Of a DNA stretch of 64,000 nt, positions 19,808-30,535 are shown in pieces (position 1 is the stretch's first letter; each line of letters opens with the position of its first letter). The notes under the pieces were generated by a model, which saw only the letters and a program-made list of their open reading frames with translations, did no database searches and was not told the DNA's origin. Location of the stretch: assembly GCF_036898095.1 (NCBI RefSeq), contig NC_090745.1, positions 81,575,516 through 81,639,515 of the forward strand. Direction: 5' to 3'. A program made the translations under genes and the position numbers. This DNA is from Palaemon carinicauda (Eukaryota > Arthropoda > Malacostraca > Decapoda > Palaemonidae).

Positions 19808-20000
19808 TTGTTCCGTAACCGAAATACAAACCACGCTATTTACAGAGGGTTTACCTTTTAGCGCAGCTGAAATGACGAGCCAATAGTTTTAACGAGGGTT
19901 AATTACCCCGCGCTAGTTAGCGGGGGGTGGGGAAGGGTAGCTTGCTACCCCTCCCCCCTCCACACACCGGTGACTTGCTTCACTTCACTTTTGGCTCGGC
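19808..20000 (+). repeat. DIRS B left inverted terminal repeat
   Basis: Matches in inverted orientation 27605-27790. It contains GAAATGACGAGCC and a hairpin GGGTAGC TT GCTACCC flanked by G-runs on one side and C-runs on the other (about 19921-19960). Confidence 0.9.
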
Positions 20001-20108
20001 GGTGATCAGACGTGTCTGCTCATCGCCCTCGTGACTGCCTTTAATTTTTTGCTTTTTCTTTTCAGCGTGTGTGTTGGTTGGAAGTTGACCTTCAGTTATT
20101 TCTTTACA

Positions 20109-21287
20109 ATGCGTACATGCCCTGGAGTTGCCGGTCGTCCTTGTGGGACTTTCATGTCGGACGTAAATACGGATCCGCACACCCTCTGCCCTCAATGTCG
20201 GGGCCGACGGTGTGACCAGGAGAACATGTGCCGTGAGTGCAGGGAGTGGTCTGCCTCCCAGTGGGAGAGGTTTGGCCGTCGGCGTAAGAAGAAGTCCAAG
20301 AGAGACCGTTTTCCTCCGGGGTTAGCCTTGAAGGAGGAAGGTTCTCGGGACTCTTCTTCCGCCGCCCAAACCTCCTCCGAAGCTCCCCCTCGTCCGCCTC
20401 CTAAGGAGAGTCGGCCGAGTGGGAGCGCAGGCCCTTGTACTGTTTCCTGACCTTCGGTGGGGGGAGAGGGCGTCGCCTCCCATAGCGAGGCGGTTCCCCC
20501 TCCTCCTCCGGGGGAGGTTATTGATAATGCCTTATCCAGTGATGATCTTTTACAGATTTGGTCGTCCCTGGGGCTTAAGGGCTTGCCCTCCAGGGTCGCT
20601 CTTATTGACCTTGTCTCGTTGGGGGCTGCTGTTAAGCAGTCGCCGGCGGTAGCAGAGGTAGACCCTCTGTCTATTGTCGACGTCGTGGTGACAGAGGCCT
20701 CCGACGTGGCTGGGCCTTCCGCCGCAGGTGCTGTTGCGGGTGATGGTGCTAAAGGCTCTCCTCCTTCCGTACATCCTTCGAAGGGGGAAGTGAGTCCTTC
20801 GGTCTCGGCTGCTGCTCAGCTTCCTTCTGAGGGAAGTCCTTTAACGGAGACTCCCCTTCGGAGGACCGATGGTCCCGACGATCTTCCCCGAGGCCGCCTC
20901 CGCCGTAAGGCTCACCGTCCGCTACGCCACAAGGGCCTCCCTTCCCCTTACAGGGTGTCTAAGAGGCGCCATTTTGGGTCTTCATCCTCCGGGGGGGGAC
21001 TCTCCTCGTCAGCCTCAACCTACAGCTCCGCCCTCCTTGAACCTCTCTGCAGACCGCTCACCATCTCCTGCCAGATCTTCGCCTTCTGGAGAACTCGTCA
21101 CCCGACGGGCAACGGTCCCTTCGGGGCTAAGGGATCCTTCCCTTATGCGAGCAGTGCTAGCGCACAAGCGCTCTCCTGCTCGCCAGCACTCTCCTGCTCG
21201 CCAGCGCTCTCCTGCTCGTCGACGATCTCCTGCTCACCGACGCTCACCTGCTCGCCGACGCTCACCTGCTCGTCGGTTCTCTCCTGA
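20109..21287 (+). pseudogene. DIRS B ORF1, N-terminal half with one in-frame stop
   Basis: Starts MRTCPGVAGRPCG. A DPHTLCPQC segment opens the C-X2-C-X4-C-X5-C-X2-C cluster, followed by REWSASQWERF and a basic stretch (RRRKKKSKRD). A TGA at 20448-20450 interrupts the frame, which then continues with SHSEAVPPPPPGE and LLQIWSSLGLKG. It is likely a nucleic-acid-binding Gag-like protein. It runs into the S/R/P repeat tract and loses frame near 21287. Confidence 0.8.
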
Positions 21288-22330
21288 TGTTCGCCCCCCT
21301 CGCCAGCGCTCTCCTGCTCGTCAGCTCTCTTCCGAGCGTCAGCGCTCATTTGAGGACCATCGCCCTGCGGTCTCTGACCACCCTTTAGTTCCTGCTGAAC
21401 TCTCTGCTCACCATCTGCCTGGTCCTGTGGCTACGCAACATCGTGCGGCACGTGTCAAAAACACATGTTCGCCAACGCGCCAGCGATCTCCCAGTTCCTG
21501 CTCGTGAACGCGCTGCGCCACCTGTCCTTTCACATGACATTCTGCTCGCCAGCGATCACCTACGCGCCAGCGATTACCTCCTCGCCAGCGTTCACCTGCT
21601 TGCCAGCTCGCACAGGCGATCTTAGTATCGCCTATTCAACAGCGACAGCTAGCGCGCCAACGTTCTCCAACGCTCCTGAAGGAACATGGTTCGCCAGCTT
21701 CTAGCTGCGCATGCTGCTCGCCATCGCTCGCCATTGCACGATCGCCCTCCTGCGCATGCTGCTCGCCATCGCTCGCCCCTGCACGAGCGCCCTCCTGTGG
21801 ATGCTGATCACCATCGCACCCCATCACGCGATCGCCCACCTGCGCATGCTGCTCGCCATCGCTCGCCATCACGCGATCGCCCTCCTGCGCATGCTGCTCG
21901 CCATCGCTCGCCCCTGCACGATCGCCCTCCTGCGGATGCTGATCACCATCGCACCCCATGACGCGGTCATTCACCTGCGCATGCTGCTCGCCATCACTTA
22001 CCATTACGCGGTCATTCACCTGCGCATGCTGCTCACCATCGCACGCCAGTGCGTCGACATGCCACATCGCGCCATCGCCAACTTGAGCGACTGCACTCAC
22101 CAGCTCGTCATCGATCGCCTGTGGATCTACATCGCCAGCGATCTTCCTCACCTACGCAGCGCGTTCCCTCGCCGTCGCGCCAACGCTTGCGTTCGTCGCC
22201 TCGGACACGCGTTCATTTACCTGCCCGCCCACTCGCCTGCGCGCCCGCGCGACCGCTCGCCTGTGCGCCCACGCGATCATCCACCTGCGCTCCCGCACGA
22301 CCATTCGCCTTCGCGCGACCATCGTTCGAG
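21165..22330. repeat. ORF1 hypervariable repeats of DIRS B
   Basis: Two styles follow each other. First come short units of CTCCTGCTCGCCAGCG type (RQRSPA peptides). From about 21700 to 22030 there are longer units of about 60 bp with GCGCATGCTGCTCGCCATCG, repeated about six times. All frames are partly open, so small proteins predicted here on either strand are not genes. Confidence 0.9.
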
Positions 22331-22346
22331 GTGAATTCCGCAGCCG

Positions 22347-24040
22347 GTGGTAGCAGCAGGAACGCGTGCTCCTAGACGGCACTCGGGATCACCTCTATCC
22401 AAACACAGGTTGGTAGTGCAGGACGAGGAGAGGTTAGTACATCATTCTTCCCCACCTTCTTTTCAGGCTGGTACCGTCGTGTCCACTCCAATGGATCGCC
22501 CGATCTATTTCCCTTTAGCGAGGATTTCGGACTCTGTGTCCTTGGAGCAGCAGACTTGGTTTGGTCCTCTGGCACGGGCGTTAGTGAGGGTTATGAAACC
22601 AGCACTCGCCGGCCAGGGTAACAAACCAACGGCTGTCTCTCCTACGCTGAAGAGAAAGAGAGGAGTGGACTTCGTGGTGACTTCCCCCAGGGCGAAGTTG
22701 GTTCCCAAGAGGTCTGTCGCGAAGGTCCCTTCTCCTGCACGAGTACTCTCTCCTTCTCCCGTGGACGAGGCCTTTCCGTCCTCAGGTGAGTCCAGTGGGG
22801 CGGTAGTCTTCCCCTCGGCACCAGGGGGGGAGACTTCGCTTCAGGCAGGAGAATCGTCTCGTGAGGAAGGGGCCCATCGAACCTCGTTGTTGGGATCCTG
22901 TATCCCTCCCAGGAGGGAATCCAAGGATTCCAAGACCGTCCCTAAATCCTCTGCAAGGATTCGTCAGGAACCCACGACTACCCAGGGGAATGTCCACGTA
23001 TCACCCCAGGAAGAGATTCCTGGGGCAGGAGACTTAGCTGCCAGCCCGCAGGGAGGAGAACAGCAAGAATCCGAACATGCCTTCTGGCAGGTCCTAAGCC
23101 TGATAAGGCAACTTAACAGGCTTACGGATCCAGTCATCGCCCCCCGTGAAGGCAAAGACACGATTCTGGATGAAGTGTTTGACGTTCAGAAGGCCCCTAA
23201 GACCAGTGCAGCTCTGCCCTGGTCTCGGGGGCTGAAGAGTGCCAGGGCTAGGGCCAACGCTCAGCTCGCACTTCTTGCCTCCTCCAGTCGTTCCACTGCC
23301 GGGAACAAGCTCATCCCTCCTCCTCGCCTCCACAGAGGAGGTATTTCGAGATCCTGGGTGAGCACAACCTCGCTCTTCCTCTCCATCACTCTATGGAGGA
23401 GCTGGCGAAGGGAGTTCCCCTTGAGAAACTCTCTGCTCGGCAGGTGTCGTTCTCGGCGGCAGAGATCCTTAACCGCGAGAAGGTCGCTAAGTGTGCCATG
23501 CAGGCCACTTCGTGGCTGGACTTCTGGCTAGGATCTCTGGGCATCCTATTGCGATCGGAGGACTTGTCCAAGGAGACCAATAGGAAGGCCCTAGAGACCT
23601 TCTTGCTCTCGGGCACCCGCTCCATCGAGTTTTTGGCGCACCAGGTTACCACCCTATGGGCCAACTCGGTGTTGAAGCGTCGCGATGCTGTGTCCGAGAG
23701 ATTCCATCCGAAGGTCCCCGCCGTAGATGTGGGTAGGCTCCGACATGCTTCCCTTCTGGGGGAGAGCCTGTTTGAGCCTCAAGACATGGAGCGAACGGCT
23801 GAGAGGTGGAGGAAATCCAGCACGGACTCCCTCCTCCACAGGGCCCTTACAACTCGGCCCTATAAGCCTCCAGCCCCGCCACAACAGCAGCAACAGCCTC
23901 GTAAGGCTCCCAAACAGGCACCGGCAGCTAAGAAAGTGGTGTCTAAGCCCCAGCCCTTTCCAGCCAAGGTCAAGAGGGGCGGTAAGTCCTCCAGGGGAGG
24001 CAAGACTCCTAGGGGTGGCGGCCGCGGCCGCAAGCCCTAG
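22347..24040 (+). pseudogene. DIRS B gag-like domain of ORF1
   Basis: The first part (22347-23350, one frame) contains QQTWFGPLARALVRVMKP, KRKRGVDFVVTSPRAK and FWQVLSLIRQLNRL. The frame then changes and 23393-24040 reads EELAKGVPLEKLSARQVSF, AKCAMQATSWLDFWLGSLG and ETFLLSGTRSIEFLAHQV. It ends in a basic GRGRKP tail. Copies C and D share all these blocks, so this is the conserved capsid-like part. The change of frame between the halves also occurs in copies C and D but at different points, suggesting decay rather than programmed shifting. The RT frame lies +1 relative to this one. Confidence 0.8.
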
Positions 24041-26114
24041 GGGTGGCAGTCCCCCTGCATGTCCACCTGTGGGGGGATGCCTTCAGCGTTGCGTCCGCAG
24101 GTGGCAGCAACACGGGGCCGATGCTTGGATGGTCTCTGTGATCGGCCAAGGTTATCGCGTCCCGTTCACAACATCTCAACCTCCCCTGACAGCGAATCCA
24201 GTGTCGTTGAGCTCCTATGCCACGGGATCGGCAAAGGGGCTGGCCCTTCAGGCCGAAGTCGAGACCATGCTCGAGAAGGGTGCTCTCCAGGAGGTCGTGG
24301 ACGGCTCCCCAGGCTTCTTCAGTCGACTCTTTCTTGTAGAGAAGGCTACTGGAGGCTGGAGACCCGTCATCGATCTCTCAGCTCTGAACAGGTTTGTCAA
24401 ACAAACCCGGTTCAGCATGGAGACAGCAGACACGGTCAGACTTGCGGTGAGACCACAAGACTTCATGTGTACACTGGATCTAAAGGACGCGTACTTCCAG
24501 ATCCCAATCCATCCGTCTTCCAGGAAGTACCTGAGATTCAGCCTAGACAACAAGATTTACCAGTTCAAGGTGCTGTGTTTCGGTCTCTCCACAGCTCCTC
24601 AGGTGTTCACCAGAGTGTTCACCCTGATTTCATCTTGGGCGTACAGGAACGGCATTCGTCTCCTTCGTTACCTGGACGATTGGCTGATCCTAGCAGACTC
24701 GAAGTCGACCCTTCTTCGGCACCGAGACAGGCTTCTGGATCTTTGCCAGGATCTGGGGATCGTGGTAAACCTCGAGAAGTCCTCTCTGCAGCCGTCCCAA
24801 CGACTGGTTTATCTAGGCATGCTAATAGACACCAATCTCCACAAAGCCTTTCCATCAGACGACCGGATAGCAAGGCTGAGGAGGGTGGCGGAACCCTTCC
24901 TCAGGCGGAAAGAACTCCCCGCCCAATCGTGGTTGCGTCTCTTAGGCCACCTATCCTCCCTGGCCCGTCTGGTTCCAAACAGCCGCCTCAGGATGAGATC
25001 CCTTCAATGGCGGCTCAAGTCCCGGTGGAATCAAGGATCCGATTCCCCGGACATTTGGATCCCAATGGGGTCTCTGGAACAGACGGACTTGCGGTGGTGG
25101 CTGGCCGACGAGAACCTGCGGAAGGGAGTGAGTCTGCTCGTCCTCCCCCCGGAATTGACTCTGTTTTCGGACGCGTCAAAGGAAGGGTGGGGGGCGCACG
25201 TTCTGAACCAGAGGGCCTCAGGCCTTTGGTCAGAATCAGAAAAGTGCCTACACATCAACCTGCTAGAATTGAAGGCCGTCTTTCTGGCTCTTCAGCAGTT
25301 CCAATGGTCCCTGGCGGGTCACTCCGTGGTGGTGATGAGCGACAACACCACGATAGTGGCTTATATCATCAAGCAGGGAGGCACTTTTTCGCAACAGCTA
25401 TCCCATCTTGCAGTAGAGACTCTGAGGTGGACCGAAACCCACTCGATAACACTACCAGCTCGCTTCATTCCTGGCAAGAGGAATGTGCTCGCCGACAGTC
25501 TGAGCAGGGCTTCGCAGATAGTGAGTACCGAGTGGTCTTTGGATCCTCAGATAGCCAACAAAGTCCTGACTTTGTGGGGTTCCCCGACTGTGGACTTGTT
25601 CGCGACAGCCTTGAACTTCAAGCTGCCCCTGTACTGCTCACCAGTCCCGGACCCCAAGGCACTCTGGCAAGATGCTTTCCAGCAACGGTGGGACATCATC
25701 GACGTGTACGCCTTCCCACCGTTCTGTCTGATGAGAAGGGTGCTCAACAGGACCAGACTATCGGTCAACTGTTCCATGACTCTGGTAGCTCCGCTATGGC
25801 ATCATGCAGAATGGTTTCCGGACCTTCTGCAACTCCTGACGGAACTCCCAAGGGAGCTTCCTCCACGACACGAGCTTCTCAGACAACCCCACTCCGGCGT
25901 CCCTCACAGGGCCGTAGCCTCGCTTCGGCTTCACGCCTGGAGACTATCCAGCGTCTCCTCGCGGAGAGAGGCTTTTCGCAACAGGTTGCGGAGAGAATGT
26001 CTCGGCACCTGCGAAGGTCCTCTGAGGGAGTCTACCAAGCAAAGTGGAGAGTCTTTTGTGGTTGGTGTCGTGGAAGGGGTATCTCTCCACTCGATGCCAC
26101 TATTCCAGCAATAG
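23727..26114 (+). CDS. DIRS B reverse transcriptase / RNase H
   Basis: Intact frame for the DIRS polymerase, which makes cDNA that is later circularised. The RT shows VLEKG-like LEKGALQEV, GGWRPVIDLSALN, CTLDLKDAYFQIPIH (first Asp), LCFGLSTAPQVFT, and the catalytic YLDD at 24669-24680. RNase H has FSDASKEGWGAH, LLELKAVFLAL and MSDNTT, giving the D-E-D set. The C-terminal part (VDLFATALNFKLPLYCSP, PPFCLMRRVL) is typical of DIRS and related elements. The frame begins inside gag; the true start is probably near 24050 after the gag stop. The end overlaps the recombinase frame by about 200 bp. Copies C and D have the same protein in broken form. Confidence 0.93.
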   Translation: MWVGSDMLPFWGRACLSLKTWSERLRGGGNPARTPSSTGPLQLGPISLQPRHNSSNSLVRLPNRHRQLRKWCLSPSPFQPRSRGAVSPPGEARLLGVAAAAASPRGGSPPACPPVGGCLQRCVRRWQQHGADAWMVSVIGQGYRVPFTTSQPPLTANPVSLSSYATGSAKGLALQAEVETMLEKGALQEVVDGSPGFFSRLFLVEKATGGWRPVIDLSALNRFVKQTRFSMETADTVRLAVRPQDFMCTLDLKDAYFQIPIHPSSRKYLRFSLDNKIYQFKVLCFGLSTAPQVFTRVFTLISSWAYRNGIRLLRYLDDWLILADSKSTLLRHRDRLLDLCQDLGIVVNLEKSSLQPSQRLVYLGMLIDTNLHKAFPSDDRIARLRRVAEPFLRRKELPAQSWLRLLGHLSSLARLVPNSRLRMRSLQWRLKSRWNQGSDSPDIWIPMGSLEQTDLRWWLADENLRKGVSLLVLPPELTLFSDASKEGWGAHVLNQRASGLWSESEKCLHINLLELKAVFLALQQFQWSLAGHSVVVMSDNTTIVAYIIKQGGTFSQQLSHLAVETLRWTETHSITLPARFIPGKRNVLADSLSRASQIVSTEWSLDPQIANKVLTLWGSPTVDLFATALNFKLPLYCSPVPDPKALWQDAFQQRWDIIDVYAFPPFCLMRRVLNRTRLSVNCSMTLVAPLWHHAEWFPDLLQLLTELPRELPPRHELLRQPHSGVPHRAVASLRLHAWRLSSVSSRREAFRNRLRRECLGTCEGPLRESTKQSGESFVVGVVEGVSLHSMPLFQQ

Positions 26115-26983
26115 CGGACTTCCTCGTGTATCTGCGAGAAGAAATGCGCCTTTCTGTCTCGGCAGTGAAAGGCTATCGCTCAGCCTTAAGCTTGGCCTTC
26201 AGATTGAAGGGCGTGGATATTTCTTCATCGCTAGAACTCTCTTTACTCATACGTAGCTATGAGCTTACCTGCCCCCAGTCGAAAGTGAGACCCCCTCCTT
26301 TGAACGTGGTTCGAGTCCTCAGGTCTCTTAAGAGACCTCCCTTCGAGCCATTACGCCAGGCCTCCGATCGCCACCTGTCTTGGAAGACGGCTTTCCTACT
26401 CGCCTTGGCTTCGGCCAAGCGAGTTAGTGAACTTCATGGTCTTTCGTACGACATCACCCATTCAAGGGGATGGGGGGAGATAACGTTCAGGTTCGTCCCT
26501 GAGTTTGTGGCCAAGACTCAGAATCCTGGAGTGCCGGATCCTCGGTTCGACTCTTTCAGGATCGCGAGTCTCCGTTCTGTAACAAACGACCCAGACCAGC
26601 TGCTACTATGTCCAGTGAGGTGTCTGAGGCACTACTTGAAGAGAACGGCTGCAGTCCGTCCTCATGTGCGAGCTTTGTTTGTGAGCACAGGCAGGACAAA
26701 GAGGAGGGTCACCAGGAACACCATCTCAGCTTGGATTCGAAGGGTTATCCACCATGCCCTGAATCCTGACCCTCCTCCGTCACGTCGCCCTCGGGCCCAC
26801 GATGTCAGGGGTATTGCTACATCCCTGGCCTTCAAGAAAAACTTCTCTGTGACGCAGGTACTTCAAGTTGGGGTTTGGAAGCGTCAAACGACCTTCACAG
26901 CCCACTACCTGCAAGACGTGACTCACAGGAGCCTCGATACGTTTTCTATCGGCCCTATGGTGGCTGCACAACAGCTGGTCTAA
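25900..26983 (+). CDS. DIRS B tyrosine recombinase
   Basis: This recombinase integrates circular DIRS DNA, replacing the DDE integrase of LTR elements. The core-binding part reads LETIQRLLAERGFS, MSRHLRRSSEGVYQAKW and EEMRLSVSAVKGYRSAL. The catalytic residues are visible: Arg in SAKRVSELHG (26420), His and Arg in AHDVRG (26798-26809), and the nucleophile Tyr in TAHYLQDV (26906). The frame is open far upstream, from 24059, through the RT gene. I place the gene start near 25900, where homology begins. It ends at 26983 with MVAAQQLV. Confidence 0.92.
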
Positions 26984-27459
26984 CCTCAGGCTCCTTTTTG
27001 GACAAGTAGCAGTAGGTTGAGGGCGTTGTTACCCGGTCTTAGTCTGCGTGAATGAAAGAGTATGTCTGACCCTTACTTCTTTCTTCATTCTCCCCTCTCT
27101 TGGGGAAGCAGCATCCTGGTCCTCGCATAGCTGACCTCGACCTCTGCAGGTAACCCATGCTTCTTTGTGCTCCTAGTATTAAGCTTAATACTGTTGCGTC
27201 TCCCATACCCTGACGAGGTGGTATGGGGAACGTCCTATCCTAGAATTCCTATCTGAAGGTCTCAAGGTCAACTTCATAGGACGAGTCACACTCTCCTCCT
27301 CACACTGCTTATGTAGGCCACTCGTTCCTAGCGATGCTAGGAACTTGTGAGGTACAGGGGCTCCCTCTCTCTAGTACTGCTCACTGAGGGATCGAGCCCC
27401 CGGGCAAGCCGAAGTCAGTAAGGCTGGGGACTTTCCACCCTTCCTAAGGGGTAAGTCAC

Positions 27460-27556
27460 CCTCTGTGAATAGCATGGTTTGTATTTCGGTTACGGAACAA
27501 ATGACAAATTCGAAGATAATTTGTATTTTTCCTAACCATACAAACCTTAGCTATTT
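27460..27556 (+). repeat. DIRS B internal complementary region
   Basis: Contains the complement of the left terminus (GTTTGTATTTCGGTTACGG) joined without a gap to the complement of the right terminus (ATGACAAATTCGAAG). This is the junction template used to circularise DIRS cDNA. It defines both element ends to the base. Confidence 0.88.
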
Positions 27557-27604
27557 ACACATATGTGCCCGCCATCCCTGACCCCCAAGTCAAGTCCTAC
27601 CTCT

Positions 27605-27810
27605 AAGTGAAGTGAAGCAAGTCACCGGTGTGTGGAGGGGGGAGGGGTAGCAAGCTACCCTTCCCCACCCCCCGCTAACTAGCGCGGGGGTAATTAACCC
27701 TCGTTAAAACTATTGGCTCGTCATTTCAGCTGCGCTAAAAGGTAAACCCTCTGTAAATAGCTAAGGTTTGTATGGTTAGGAAAAATACAAATTATCTTCG
27801 AATTTGTCAT
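27605..27810 (-). repeat. DIRS B right inverted terminal repeat
   Basis: Inverted copy of 19808-20000 with the same hairpin and the GGCTCGTCATTTCAGC motif, ending in TTTGTCAT. Confidence 0.9.
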
Positions 27811-28780
27811 ATTAAAGGCAAAATTAGCATCCCTTTACATCAAGCTTCAGCCACAGTTTAACTAGATAAACCAATTTTGAAGAAAAAGAAAATAATTATT
27901 TACATACTGGTCACTCACGTTTACAAAGCCATCTCAAACCAACCACCAATAAGAAATATATAAATCTGTGAGACTACTGAACTACATTACCTTCCCCTGA
28001 ATCACTACTGTCCTTTTAATATCCAGGTCACCACTAAACTGCAAAGTCACTTAAAATTATCATACTGTACTCTAAACGGTAAGGCCGCATACGATGCCGT
28101 GCAGGTCTCTGCAGGCCCACAATAACAATGTCTCAAAAATTTTGTCAACAACACGAGAAATCGCCAATGGCCTTATAATACCTTGGTTGTGGTGTTATTC
28201 AGTCAAACACATGATGGTACTTACAGTTCACAGGCAGTGAAAAATGAATACAGAGCAGACACACCCACCACTACACACTGGTAACAGGCCATCAACCACA
28301 TTCATAATGGTTATGAGCAGCACTAGACAGATACTCTGTTCCTATATACTGTACATACAGTGGTCTCGAGTAAATTTCCCTTACAATTGGGAACTTCTGT
28401 CAACATAAATGTCTGCCGTATCTGTTCTTTTTTCTTTTCTTGATGAAGGAACCTATTCTTGTAAAGTACAGTACTTCTATTTACTCAAACTCTGGTTACA
28501 CATTCAAACCCTACAGAGAGTAGGGCGTGCTGCAAAAAAAAATGTTGTAAAGACAGTTGGTAGGATCAAACAAAAATATATACATACCCCTTAAACATAT
28601 ACATTATGCTTGCAAAACATTTAAACCTATTAAAAAAAACTATTGAAATCTTTACAGTGAATAAAATGTTATATTTGGAAAATCATTTTAGTACAGTACT
28701 GAGGTAGAATATCAGACATTATGACAAAAGGGAATTGATAATGAGAGTTACTTTAAAACATATATAACCCAAGCTTGTTA
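27811..28780. other. Spacer between DIRS B and C
   Basis: AT-rich. A small open frame at 28409-28594 has no recognisable homology. No element ends are seen. Confidence 0.5.
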
Positions 28781-28831
28781 TATGTGGAAATGGTTTGTAT
28801 TTTTCCCAACTATTATTAATTTTTTCCACAG

Positions 28832-30535
28832 CGTCCCCCCCCCCAAGCGCAGAACAGTGCGTTCGCCGGAGGGAGGGAGGATTCCAGATAGGTCCAGGGA
28901 CTTTTCTCCTTTTCAGGCAGACCCTCCTTTGGTAACTCCTCCTAGGGATCGAACGATCCCCTTCCCTCCAGAGGGATTGTCTGACAGCGCAGCTGTCAGT
29001 CAGCAGCCCTGGTTTGGATCCTTAGTCAGAGCGGTCATGCAGGCTTTTAAGCCTGTTCTCTCTGAGCTGGGCCACAAATCAGTGGCAGCTTCGACTCTCC
29101 TGAAGAGGAAGAGAGGAGTATCTGACGTGGTGACTTCTCCAAGGGCGAAGCTGACTCCTCGGAAGTCTTTGAGGAAAGCCTCCTCACCCCCCAGACTTTC
29201 ACTCCTTTCCCTTCGGACGAAGGTTTCCCGTCCGCAAGGAAGTCACGCGAAGTGAGGCGTTCCCCCATCGCACCAATGAGGTAAACCCCACCTCGCGCAG
29301 GGAAGTCTTCTCGGGTAGGGGTGGAGAAGAGCCTCTCACCATCACTGTTGGAGTCATGCATCCTTCCCAGGAGGGAGTCGAAGGACTCCAAGACTTTACC
29401 GAAGTCATCCTCAATGATTAGACCAGAGCCAGCCAAGCCCTCGGAGAATGTCCACGAGTTCCCCCAAGAAGAGCCTTTGGGGATAGGAGACTTCGCTGCT
29501 AGCCCTTCAGGAGGAGAGCTACAGGAATCAGAGCATGTGTTCTGGCAGGTTCTGACCCTTATGAGGAATCTCAATGGGTTCGCGGATCCAGAGATTCCCC
29601 CTCGTGAGGGCAAGGACACGGTCTTGGACCGAGTCTTTGGTACTCAAAAACCCTCAAAGGCCAGCGCGGCCTTCCCTGGTCTCAAGGGGTTAAGAGTGCC
29701 AGAGACAAGGTCGAAGGCCAGCTCTCCGAGCTTGCCTCCTCCAGCCGATCCAGCGCCGGTAACAAACTCCTCCCGCCTCCTCGTGCCCATCAGAGGAGGT
29801 ACTTTGACATCATGGAGGAGACTTGTTTATCTCTTCCCTTACACCACTCTTTGGAAGAGCTTACCAGGGGAGTCCCTCTAGAGAGACTCTCCAACCGGCA
29901 AGTATTGTTCTCGGCTACGGAGATCCTTAGCCAGGGGAAGGTGGCGAAGTGTGCCATGCAGGCAACTTCGTGGCTGACCATCTGGCTAGAGTCTCTGGGC
30001 ATCCTGTTACGATCTGAGGACTTGTCCAAAGAGAGTACCAGGAAGGCCATGGAGACCTTTTTACTCTCAGGCACTCGTACCATCGAGTTTCTAGCCCAGC
30101 AAGTCTCGAACTTGTGGGCTAATACCATCTTGAAACGTCGAGATGCGGTGTATGAGAGATTCCACCAAAAGGTCCCCAGTACCGAGATCAGCAGGCTCAG
30201 ACATTCTTCCATCTTGGGGAAGAATTTGTTCGAGCCTAAGGACGTGGAGCAGGCGGCTGAGAGGTGGAGGAAGTCCAACCAGGACTCTCTCCTACATAGA
30301 GCTTTAACATCGAAGCCCTATAAACCTCCAGCAACCCAGCAACGATGTCCTACCAAGACCACGAAACCGCCAGCTACAGCGAAGACAACGGTGTGGAAGC
30401 CCTTTCCTGTCAAGGACAAGAAAGGCAAAAAGTCGTCCAGGGGAGGAAAGAATCCTAGAGGGAGTGGCCGAGGCCGCAAACGCTTTGATTGGCAGTCCCC
30501 CTGCATGTCCACCAGTGGGGGGATGCCTACAAAGT
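28832..30535 (+). pseudogene. DIRS C gag-like domain
   Basis: Spread over three frames: QQPWFGSLVRAVMQAFKP (28782-29255 frame), FWQVLTLMRNLNGF (29321-29881 frame), and EELTRGVPLERLSNRQVLF through GRGRKR (29812-30535). The order matches copies B and D. Frameshifts fall near 29260-29320 and about 29680. Confidence 0.8.

Larger units (their letters stand above)
19808..27810 (+). mobile_element. DIRS-like retrotransposon copy B, structurally complete
   Basis: The roughly 8.0-kb element has inverted terminal repeats, ORF1, RT/RNase H, tyrosine recombinase and an internal complementary region before the right end. The internal region joins the complements of both ends, which fixes the borders: left end TTGTTCCG (19808) and right end TTTGTCAT (27810). 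No target duplication is expected or seen. RT/RNase H and recombinase frames are both open, while ORF1 has a stop and frame changes. It is the best preserved DIRS copy in the window. Confidence 0.93.

Noticed and set aside
21165..22330. Regular short repeats resembling a CRISPR array
   Set aside because: Units are directly adjacent, vary in length, encode RSPA-type peptides and lie inside DIRS ORF1 of a eukaryotic genome. There are no unique spacers and no cas genes.
24059..25880. Upstream 600 codons of the long recombinase frame as an independent gene
   Set aside because: They lie wholly over the RT gene with no domain of their own, so I treat them as a probable shadow and report them only as a finding.
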